In this document: piece after piece, positions 1-4,920 of the stretch | Numbering within the stretch: the stretch's first letter is position 1 | Layout: the number at the start of each line of letters is the position of its first letter | From: Lysobacterales bacterium | GTDB lineage: Bacteria; Pseudomonadota; Gammaproteobacteria; Xanthomonadales; SZUA-36 | DNA length: 6,881 nucleotides | NCBI GenBank assembly: GCA_026196445.1 | Contig: JAPHTE010000091.1 | Coordinates: 1-6,881 of the forward strand | Direction of reading: 5' to 3' | Translations under genes and position numbers: made by a program | The notes under the pieces: model-generated | The model's input: the letters and a program-made list of their open reading frames with translations, nothing else | The model's database searches: none | Told to the model about the DNA's origin: nothing

Positions 1-165
1 TATCGCATCGTCGGGGTGGATGAAACCGATGCCAGCAGGGGTTACATTTCCATCGACTCACCGGTGGCCAGGGCGTTGCTGGGCAAGGGTATCGGTGATT
101 GCATCGAAGTGGAGTTGCCGGAAAACGTCACCGGCTTCGAGGTTATTTCTGTCCGCTATCCCTAG
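1..165 (+). CDS. greB: Transcription elongation factor Gre family, C-terminal part (probably GreB)
   Basis: Frame 1 is open from the window edge to TAG at 163-165 and gives the last 54 residues of a Gre factor; the N-terminal coiled-coil finger lies outside the window. The visible part matches the globular C-terminal domain that binds RNA polymerase at the secondary channel: YRIVGVDE, then YISIDSPVARALLGKGIGD, closely resembling the E. coli GreB stretch YISIDSPMARALL. Gre factors stimulate transcript cleavage by backtracked polymerase; the catalytic acidic residues at the finger tip cannot be checked here. GreB is preferred over GreA because of the ISIDSP..ARALL wording, but a GreA/GreB-like paralogue is possible. 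The stop codon touches the left end of the inverted-repeat element that follows, so the native 3' end of the gene may have been altered by insertion. Confidence 0.8.
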   Translation, partial: YRIVGVDETDASRGYISIDSPVARALLGKGIGDCIEVELPENVTGFEVISVRYP

Positions 166-195
166 GGCCTATTCACACTAATTGGATTGTCACTG
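165..195 (+). repeat. Left terminal inverted repeat of the MITE-like element
   Basis: 31 bp, 29 of them matching the reverse complement of 399-429. The first base is also the G of the upstream TAG stop codon, so the outer boundary may be 165 or 166. Confidence 0.85.
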
Positions 196-398
196 TTGTG
201 ACTAAAAATGCGCCAATCTAGGCGCGAGGAACGAGTTTAGTGGTTCTAAATGAGCGACGAGCAACGACGAGTGGCGCATTTTTAGCCACAACCCGAAGGG
301 CTGGGGCCATTTTTACCCACAGCGTTGTTGGAATTCGCTTATTTGGAACGACCAAACGACACTCATTCCGCCTAGCTGGAGGTAAAAATGACCTCCAG

Positions 399-429
399 CA
401 GTGATAATCCAATTAGTGTGAACAGGCCC
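399..429 (-). repeat. Right terminal inverted repeat of the MITE-like element
   Basis: 31 bp, inverted copy of 165-195 with two mismatches (positions equivalent to 171 and 189). It is followed directly by AAGGAGG, which resembles a ribosome binding site but has no recognisable gene behind it. Confidence 0.85.
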
Positions 430-473
430 AAGGAGGATGTCTTGCGGCGCCATGCTGTAAAGTTATGCCGGGT

Positions 474-570
474 GAGTGGCTGCATTTTTTCAAAACACGC
501 CATAAACCCTTCCCTGGGGGCTCTTACTCAACATCCTGTTTCGTAAGGTTTTGAAAAAAGCAGCGCACTC
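474..570. repeat. Second palindromic element, about 97 bp, with 23-bp inverted ends
   Basis: The ends 474-496 and 548-570 are inverted copies that align over 22 positions when one single-base gap is allowed in each arm (core TTTTTTCAAAAC on the left, GTTTTGAAAAAA on the right). Between them lies an inner imperfect hairpin, ACTCAACA-TCC-TGTTTCGT (526-544), and a CCCTGGGGGCTC block. No coding signal is convincing. The arrangement suggests a dispersed intergenic stem-loop repeat of the MITE/REP kind; it has no sequence in common with the 165-429 element. Similar CCC(A)TGGGGGCTCTTAC-type repeats seem familiar to me from other gammaproteobacterial intergenic regions, but that is memory, not a search. 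The T- and A-rich arms could also act as a weak bidirectional terminator. Confidence 0.6.
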
Positions 571-779
571 CCCTGGCTCACAGTTCATTGTCCAGACAGT
601 GATACTCCAAACTAAAAGTTGATTGCCTGGCGTTGGGTTAGGGCATAGTTAAGCTGGCTCGAGGGAGAGGGAAGTCCACAGGACTGCGGGGCTAGGCGCC
701 TACACCGGTAATCCATCGGGCGATAACCGGAAGTCCAATGACCGCTCCCAAACGACCTAAAAAAATTGCATGGTTCACC
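571..779. other. Gene-free intergenic stretch upstream of the ibpA promoter
   Basis: No reading frame with protein-like content is seen. It holds several short symmetries: TGTC-CA-GACA (589-598), GTCC-ACA-GGAC (674-684), the perfect palindrome TAGGCGCCTA (693-702), and CCGGT (705-709) facing ACCGG (726-730). A 9-bp word GGAAGTCCA occurs at 670-678 and 729-737, with a one-mismatch copy GGTAATCCA at 707-715. An A-run (760-766) sits just upstream of the promoter. These could be regulator sites or remnants of a structured RNA; none is assigned. Confidence 0.4.
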
Positions 780-807
780 CTTGAACTTTTTTGGACAATC
801 CCAATCT
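780..807 (+). promoter_or_regulatory. Sigma-32 (RpoH) heat-shock promoter for ibpA
   Basis: CTTGAA at 780-785 is followed after 14 bp by CCCAATCT at 800-807. This matches the RpoH consensus CTTGAA and CCCCATNT, with one mismatch in the second box, and the 14-bp spacing equals that of E. coli dnaK P1. Transcription would start near 813-816, giving a leader of about 90 nt before the ibpA start codon. A small dyad, GTTCA-N4-TGAAC (773-786), overlaps the -35 box and might be fortuitous. Confidence 0.8.
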
Positions 808-815
808 ATTTAACC

Positions 816-904
816 GTGGCAGCCTTCGGGGGTCACAGAACAGCTTCCGGCCATAAGGCGGAAGTAACATTTAGACCGTAATTGCTTCAAAGGAGGATAC
901 GGAA
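816..904 (+). promoter_or_regulatory. Candidate ROSE-type RNA thermometer in the ibpA leader
   Basis: The leader folds by eye into three successive stem-loops. Hairpin I is 816-836 (GTGGC with GGTCAC, UUCG-capped). Hairpin II is 844-864 (CTTCCG with CGGAAG, extended by CC/GG with a bulged G). Hairpin III is 876-902: CCGTA (876-880) pairs with TACGG (898-902), and inside it TTGCTTC (882-888) faces GAGGA (893-897), sequestering the Shine-Dalgarno AAGGAGG (890-896). ROSE elements are known from small heat-shock gene leaders of proteobacteria; they have several hairpins and a conserved U(U/C)GCU opposite the Shine-Dalgarno with an unpaired or non-canonical G. UUGCU at 882-886 fits that exactly. 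The function is inferred: repression at low temperature and melting on heat shock. Confidence 0.75.
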
Positions 905-1378
905 ATGACTACTTTTGATTTCTCACCTTTATACAGGACTTCCATTGGTTTTGACCGGCTCGCGTCATTGATGAGCGCCGCGACACGCCATGACCAGGGA
1001 AACAGCTATCCCCCGTACAACATCCACATGACGGGTGAAGACAACTACCGGATCACCATGGCGGTTGCCGGTTTTGCCGAGGACGAACTCGACATCACTA
1101 CGGAACAAAGCCGCTTGACGGTTACCGGCCAGAGCAAGGAAGAACAGGAGGAACAGGGTGAATACCTGTACCGTGGCATCGCCACGCGTTCTTTCGAGCG
1201 CCGCTTCAACCTCGCAGATCACGTGAAGGTCGTCAGCGCCAGCCTGCAGAACGGCTTGCTGCACATCGACCTCGAACGTGAAATCCCCGAGGCCATGAAG
1301 CCGCGCACCATCAAGATCGGCAAGTCCAAGTCGCGTTTGCTGGATGTCAAGAAGGACACCAAGAAGAGCGCGGCCTGA
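905..1378 (+). CDS. ibpA: Small heat-shock protein IbpA-type (Hsp20)
   Basis: 157 residues, compared with 137 for E. coli IbpA; the extra length is mostly a lysine-rich C-terminal tail (about 140-157). An ATP-independent holdase that binds unfolding proteins and keeps them soluble for DnaK/ClpB in the cytoplasm. The N-terminus (FDFSPLYRTSIGFDRL, residues 4-19) is nearly that of IbpA. The alpha-crystallin domain runs from about YPPYNI (35-40) through AVAGFAEDEL (53-62) and YLYRGIATRSFERRF (87-101) to NGLLHIDLER (116-125). The C-terminal I-x-I anchor is IKI (136-138). The start ATG follows AAGGAGG (890-896) with 8 bp spacing. It is monocistronic: its own heat-shock promoter and RNA-thermometer leader lie upstream, and a strong terminator lies 50 bp downstream. 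Confidence 0.97.
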   Translation: MTTFDFSPLYRTSIGFDRLASLMSAATRHDQGNSYPPYNIHMTGEDNYRITMAVAGFAEDELDITTEQSRLTVTGQSKEEQEEQGEYLYRGIATRSFERRFNLADHVKVVSASLQNGLLHIDLEREIPEAMKPRTIKIGKSKSRLLDVKKDTKKSAA

Positions 1379-1420
1379 TCCTGATACCAGGTATCAAGGC
1401 TTGTCATCGATGAGCATTTG

Positions 1421-1455
1421 AAAAAGAGGGGTGCAGTTTCTGCACCCCTTTTTTT
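1421..1455 (+). terminator. Rho-independent terminator of ibpA
   Basis: A perfect 9-bp stem GGGGTGCAG (1428-1436) / CTGCACCCC (1440-1448) has a TTT loop and is followed by seven T (1449-1455). The A-rich run 1421-1427 before the stem would let it work weakly on the other strand too. It separates ibpA from plsC. A further dyad TGATACC-A-GGTATCA (1382-1396) lies just after the ibpA stop codon. Confidence 0.95.
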
Positions 1456-1599
1456 CAGCCCGCAAATCGCGCCAGCATCGCGGAAGATTGTGCACCGGTT
1501 TAGCGTGGTCTTATGCAAGTAGTTGGATTCTGTTTCAGCTGGTGCGATTTACCGCCCGGGGTTATTGCAACAAGTCCGGGCTGTGGTTAGTCTGAGCCA

Positions 1600-2343
1600 A
1601 TGAAAATCGTCCTTCGATCCGTGTACCAGGTTTACGTGTGGCTGGTGTTGATGCCGGTCGCGTTGCTGTACACATTGTTATCCGGTTGGGCGGCTGTGCT
1701 GGCTGCAAAAATCTGGAACCCGGAGGTTGCGAGCCGTGAGATTGCGCCCCGCTGGGGCCGTCTCATCTGCTGGTTGACTCCGGCCAGGGTAGAAGTGGAG
1801 GGCGCTGATAACGCCGACCCCAAACAGACTTATGTCGTGGTGTGCAACCACCAGAGCCAGTACGATATTTTTCTTGTTTATGGCTGGTTGAAGCTGGACC
1901 TCAAGTGGGTGCTCAAGGCCGAATTGAGAAAGGTCCCGGGCGTTGGTATTGGCTGTGCGAGCCTGGGGCACATTTTCGTGGAACGCGGCAACCCTGAGCA
2001 GACCCGCAAAGCGGTGGACGATGCCCTCAACCGGGTCGGCAACGGCGTGGGTATATTGTTTTTTGCCGAGGGCACCCGCAGCCAGGATGGCCGATTGCTG
2101 CCCTTCAAGAAGGGCGCTTTCCGCTTTGCCACATCCCAGCAGTTGCCCATACTTCCGGTCACGATCATAGGTGCGCGTGATATCCAGAGAGCCAATTCAT
2201 TGTTGATCTATCCAGGAAAAATGCGCATGGTCATCCATCCTGCAATCGAGAGCGACGGGCACTGGATGGACGAGGATATCCCGCAGTTGATGAAGCAGAC
2301 CCGGGAAACGATCGCGTCTGCGCTGCCTGAAGAACTTAGATAG
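1600..2343 (+). CDS. plsC: 1-acyl-sn-glycerol-3-phosphate acyltransferase (PlsC/LPLAT family)
   Basis: 247 residues, a normal length for bacterial PlsC. It transfers an acyl chain to the sn-2 position of lysophosphatidic acid, giving phosphatidic acid for phospholipid synthesis at the inner membrane. A hydrophobic segment (about 11-36) anchors the N-terminus. The acyltransferase motifs appear in order: NHQSQYD (83-89, the catalytic HX4D with H84 and D89), KWVLKAELRKVPGVG (102-116), FVERGN (126-131), FFAEGTR (154-160), LPFKKGAF (167-174) and ILPVTIIG (184-191). The ATG at 1600 has only a weak TGAG upstream and no good Shine-Dalgarno; a possible TTGCAA-N17-TAGTCT promoter (1565-1593) would start the mRNA almost at the ATG, but this is weak. 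It heads a probable operon with the rhomboid gene 3 bp downstream. It could be a paralogue rather than the sole PlsC of the cell. Confidence 0.93.
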   Translation: MKIVLRSVYQVYVWLVLMPVALLYTLLSGWAAVLAAKIWNPEVASREIAPRWGRLICWLTPARVEVEGADNADPKQTYVVVCNHQSQYDIFLVYGWLKLDLKWVLKAELRKVPGVGIGCASLGHIFVERGNPEQTRKAVDDALNRVGNGVGILFFAEGTRSQDGRLLPFKKGAFRFATSQQLPILPVTIIGARDIQRANSLLIYPGKMRMVIHPAIESDGHWMDEDIPQLMKQTRETIASALPEELR

Positions 2344-2346
2344 CGT

Positions 2347-3117
2347 ATGCTGATCAACAAACCCGATCCGCAGTTCATTTCCTCCAAACGAGCGCAGAGG
2401 AATTTCAGCCTGGCGTTGAAGATTGCCCTGTGGGCCGTGCTGCTGCTGTGGCTAATTTTGATAGCCGACAGTATGTTGGGTCTCCATCTTGCGCGTTTCG
2501 GCCTGCGTCCCCGGCACATTCCAGGCCTGGTTGGTATATTTACTGCACCATTGCTGCACGGCGGCTTCGAACACCTGTTTTCCAATACGTTGCCACTGCT
2601 GATAAGCCTTACGGCCATCCTCTACCTGTACCCGGCATCTGCGATGCGGGTAATACCGGTGATCTGGATCGGATCTGGCTTGTTGGCCTGGTTTATCGGC
2701 CGGCCCAGCCTGCATTTTGGCGCCAGCGGATTTGTATACGGGCTACTGGCTTACGTTTTCATCGGTGGCCTGCTCAGGCTGGACATGCGTTCGGTCGCGG
2801 TATCCGTGATGGTCTGGTTCCTGTACGGTTCGATGATTTGGGGCGTGCTACCGATCCGCCCGAACATGTCATGGGAGTTGCACCTGAGCGGTGCAATCCT
2901 GGGTGTTGCGCTGGCGATTGCCTACCGGCGTTGGGATATCGCGCCGGTCAAGCGGTATGCCTGGGAGGACGATGACGGCGTGCCGGAGTGGTTTCCACAA
3001 CGCGAATTACCATCCGAAGACACGGCCCGGGAGGTTTCAGCAGAGGAAGCATCACTATTGGACCTGGAAACCGGAAATGACGAAAACGAATCTGGCGGCG
3101 ACAGGAACTTGCCTTGA
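2347..3117 (+). CDS. Rhomboid family intramembrane serine protease
   Basis: 256 residues. It cleaves transmembrane segments of other proteins within the inner membrane; its substrate is not inferable here. Membrane segments lie at about 23-44, 80-97, 100-118, 126-143, 149-168 and 178-193, the six-helix bacterial core. The catalytic dyad is visible: Ser127 in GASG (125-128) and His179 in WELHLSG (176-182). HGGFEHLFSN (71-80) supplies His76 and Asn80, equivalent to GlpG His150 and Asn154 of the oxyanion hole. No GlpG-type N-terminal cytosolic domain is present. After the last helix comes a hydrophilic tail of about 55 residues (200-256) rich in Asp and Glu. The ATG is 3 bp after the plsC stop with no strong Shine-Dalgarno, which suggests translational coupling. 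The next gene starts 55 bp downstream. Confidence 0.93.
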   Translation: MLINKPDPQFISSKRAQRNFSLALKIALWAVLLLWLILIADSMLGLHLARFGLRPRHIPGLVGIFTAPLLHGGFEHLFSNTLPLLISLTAILYLYPASAMRVIPVIWIGSGLLAWFIGRPSLHFGASGFVYGLLAYVFIGGLLRLDMRSVAVSVMVWFLYGSMIWGVLPIRPNMSWELHLSGAILGVALAIAYRRWDIAPVKRYAWEDDDGVPEWFPQRELPSEDTAREVSAEEASLLDLETGNDENESGGDRNLP

Positions 3118-3172
3118 CCCATCACCGTGTCGAACTTACCCTGATGTTTGAATTCAACGACCGGGGTTTATT

Positions 3173-4210
3173 TTGAAGAAAGTCCTCCTCCTCGCATTGT
3201 TTTTACTCGCCGCCTTTGTTGTGACCGGTTACCTGTTACCCAGGCAGGTGCACGTGGAGCGTTCTGTTACTATCGAGCGTCCGGCGGGCGTGGTTTTCGC
3301 GATACTCAACAGCTACCAGTATTTTGACAAGTGGTCTCCATGGGCGGGCAGGGACCCACAGGCCATGTTTATTACCAGCGGGCCGAAAAGCGGTGTGGGT
3401 GCGCGGCTGAGTTGGAACGGCGACCCGCAACTGGTCGGCAGCGGTTGGCAGGAAATCGTGGCCAGCAAACCGTATGAACGCATCGATATCCGTCTGGATT
3501 TCGACGCGCAGGGCGTCGCGGATACCGGATTCCTGCTGGCACCCGAGGGCGATGGCACTCGTGTGACCTGGTTTTTCGATTCGGATCTCAGCGAGGGTGT
3601 CAACCAGTTGGATGCCTTCCTGGCCCGCTATTTCGGCCTGTTGTTCGATCGCTGGGTAGGCGGTGATTTTGAACAGGGCCTGGCCCGGCTGAAACGGTAT
3701 GCCGAATCATTGCCGGCGGGCAGTTTCAACGCACTCGAAATTAAACGTGTCGATGTAGCGGCACAAAACATCCTGTATGTCAGCACCAGCAGCAGCCAGG
3801 AGCCCGCCGACATTGCCGAGGCCATGGCACAGGCTTATGCACGCATCGGCACATTCATGTTCGAGTCGGGTATCGAGCGGGCCGCTCCACCAATGGCCAT
3901 CACACGCGTTTGGGCTGAAGGCGGTTACGAGTTTGACGCAGCCGTTCCTGTAGCCGAAATTCCCGCCGAGCTGCCCGATGACATCCAGGCGGGCCAGTCG
4001 CCCTCGGGTGCTGCAGTCAGGGCCGTTCATCACGGCGGCTACGACCAGTTGATGCCGACCTATGAAAAACTGGCCGCTTACCTGTCCGCGCATGGACTAA
4101 GCCAGGGCGAAGTTTCGTGGGAGCACTATATTTCAGACCCGGCAACGACCGCCCTGGCAGACAGGGTGACGCATGTTTACATCATGCTGCAACCACCGTC
4201 CGGGAATTAA
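3173..4210 (+). CDS. Membrane-anchored SRPBCC-domain protein fused to a GyrI-like (effector-binding) domain
   Basis: 345 residues starting at TTG (3173). An in-frame TGA at 3149-3151 and no ATG or GTG before the hydrophobic leader leave TTG as the best start; GGGG (3163-3166) is a weak ribosome site 6 bp ahead. Residues 4-22 form one hydrophobic anchor or uncleaved signal. Residues about 27-180 look like a SRPBCC / polyketide cyclase-like fold (VHVERSVTIERPAGVVFAIL, YFDKWSPWAGRDP, GVGARLSWNGD, GTRVTWFFDSDL), which usually forms a deep hydrophobic ligand pocket. Residues about 185-342 match the GyrI-like/AraC effector-binding fold (AVRAVHHGGYDQLMPTYEKL, then SWEHYISDP). No DNA-binding domain is present. 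The likely role is binding a small hydrophobic molecule at the membrane, probably from the periplasmic side; the ligand is unknown. Co-directional with plsC and the rhomboid gene. Confidence 0.85.
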   Translation: MKKVLLLALFLLAAFVVTGYLLPRQVHVERSVTIERPAGVVFAILNSYQYFDKWSPWAGRDPQAMFITSGPKSGVGARLSWNGDPQLVGSGWQEIVASKPYERIDIRLDFDAQGVADTGFLLAPEGDGTRVTWFFDSDLSEGVNQLDAFLARYFGLLFDRWVGGDFEQGLARLKRYAESLPAGSFNALEIKRVDVAAQNILYVSTSSSQEPADIAEAMAQAYARIGTFMFESGIERAAPPMAITRVWAEGGYEFDAAVPVAEIPAELPDDIQAGQSPSGAAVRAVHHGGYDQLMPTYEKLAAYLSAHGLSQGEVSWEHYISDPATTALADRVTHVYIMLQPPSGN

Positions 4211-4220
4211 ATCTCAGCGC

Positions 4221-4919
4221 CTACCATCTTGCCCGGCAGGTGAATTCACCACGCCAGTGGTCGGGCTCAGCGGCATGCGCCAGGTAGCGGTTGAATTCAT
4301 TTCTTGAAATATCCACCGCACCCATACTCTTGAGGTGCGGGTTACTGACCTGGCAGTCAAGCAGGGTGAAATCCCAGCGTTGCAATTGCCGGCACAATGC
4401 GACCAGGGCGATCTTGCTGGCGTCCGTATGCCTGCTGAACATGGATTCTCCAAAAAATATCTGGCCCAGTGCCAGGCCGTAGACGCCTCCAGCCAGTTCA
4501 CCATCCATCCAGACCTCGACCGAATGCGCAGCGCCAAGATCGTGCAGGCGTATATAGGCGTCGATCATCCCGGCGGTAATCCAGGTCTCTGCCTGCCCGG
4601 GCCTGGCCCCGGCACATGCCCGGATGACCTGCTCAAAGTCCTGGTCTGCACTCAAAGTTAAGCGGCCCTGGTTGTAGCGCCGCCTTAAGCGGCGTGAGAC
4701 GTGGACCCGGTCTGGAAAGAGTACGCAACGCGGTGCCGGGCTCCACCACAGGATCGGTTCACCTTCTGAATACCACGGGAAGATACCGTGGCGGTAAGCG
4801 CTAAACAGGCGGGCAGGGGACAGGTCGCCGCCTGCCGCCAACAGACCCGGCGGGTTCTCCAGGGCCTGCTCTGCCGGTGGAAAGGGGGATTCCGGGTCGG
4901 GTGCCAGGATCGGTATCAC
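4221..4919 (-). CDS. aat: Leucyl/phenylalanyl-tRNA--protein transferase
   Basis: 232 residues from the GTG at 4919-4917, close to the 234 of E. coli Aat. It adds Leu or Phe from charged tRNA to proteins with N-terminal Arg or Lys, marking them for ClpS/ClpAP (N-degron pathway), in the cytoplasm. Motifs in order: GLLAAGGDLS (25-34), GIFPWY (45-50), WWSPAPR (58-64), WIT (113-115), AHSVEVW (131-137), GGVYG (144-148), GESMFSR (157-163) and LLDCQVSNPH (186-195). Glu158 and Asp188 correspond to E. coli Glu156 and Asp186. The frame is open further upstream to 5042, but that part overlaps trxB and reads as low-complexity Arg/Ser/Ala. The GTG start restores the usual N-terminus and lies one base after the trxB stop, suggesting coupled translation. 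Its end is 10 bp from the convergent SRPBCC gene. Confidence 0.93.
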   Translation of the reverse strand: MIPILAPDPESPFPPAEQALENPPGLLAAGGDLSPARLFSAYRHGIFPWYSEGEPILWWSPAPRCVLFPDRVHVSRRLRRRYNQGRLTLSADQDFEQVIRACAGARPGQAETWITAGMIDAYIRLHDLGAAHSVEVWMDGELAGGVYGLALGQIFFGESMFSRHTDASKIALVALCRQLQRWDFTLLDCQVSNPHLKSMGAVDISRNEFNRYLAHAAEPDHWRGEFTCRARW

Positions 4920-4920
4920 A

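Larger units (their letters stand above)
165..429. mobile_element. MITE-like element, non-coding, with 31-bp terminal inverted repeats
   Basis: The two ends (165-195 and 399-429) are reverse complements over 31 bp with two mismatches; the outer motif reads GGCCTRTTCACACTAATTGG. Inside are two stem-loop domains. The left one pairs 195-215 with 272-292 (21-bp arms, one mismatch). The right one pairs 300-317 with 381-399 (one indel, one mismatch). The reverse complement of the left loop also resembles the right loop (shared GCTYATTTRGAAC and GCCTAG blocks), so the whole element is an imperfect long palindrome centred near 296. No transposase is encoded; the 64-codon minus-strand frame inside (218-412) has no protein-like features. 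This architecture is that of a miniature inverted-repeat transposable element, mobilised in trans. A possible 4-bp imperfect target duplication is CTAG (162-165) versus CAAG (429-432). The parent IS family is not identified. Confidence 0.85.

Noticed and set aside
218..412. Minus-strand 64-codon frame inside the first palindromic element
   Set aside because: It lies wholly within a non-coding inverted-repeat element, has no recognisable motif, and its Arg/Val-rich content follows from the repeats.
661..715. Faint resemblance of GGGAAGTCC..CACAGG to the RNase P RNA core
   Set aside because: Only a short stretch matches; the conserved GAGGAAAGTCCGGGC wording and the downstream core are missing.
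965..1518. Two minus-strand frames over ibpA and its terminator
   Set aside because: They are antisense shadows of ibpA with no motifs; one runs through the terminator hairpin.
2430..2975. Long 181-codon plus-strand frame inside the rhomboid gene
   Set aside because: It is a shadow frame; the overlapping frame carries full rhomboid catalytic motifs.
3144..3176. Ten-codon frame ending in TGA that overlaps the TTG start of the fusion gene
   Set aside because: It has no ribosome site and is very short; a leader-peptide role cannot be supported from the sequence alone.
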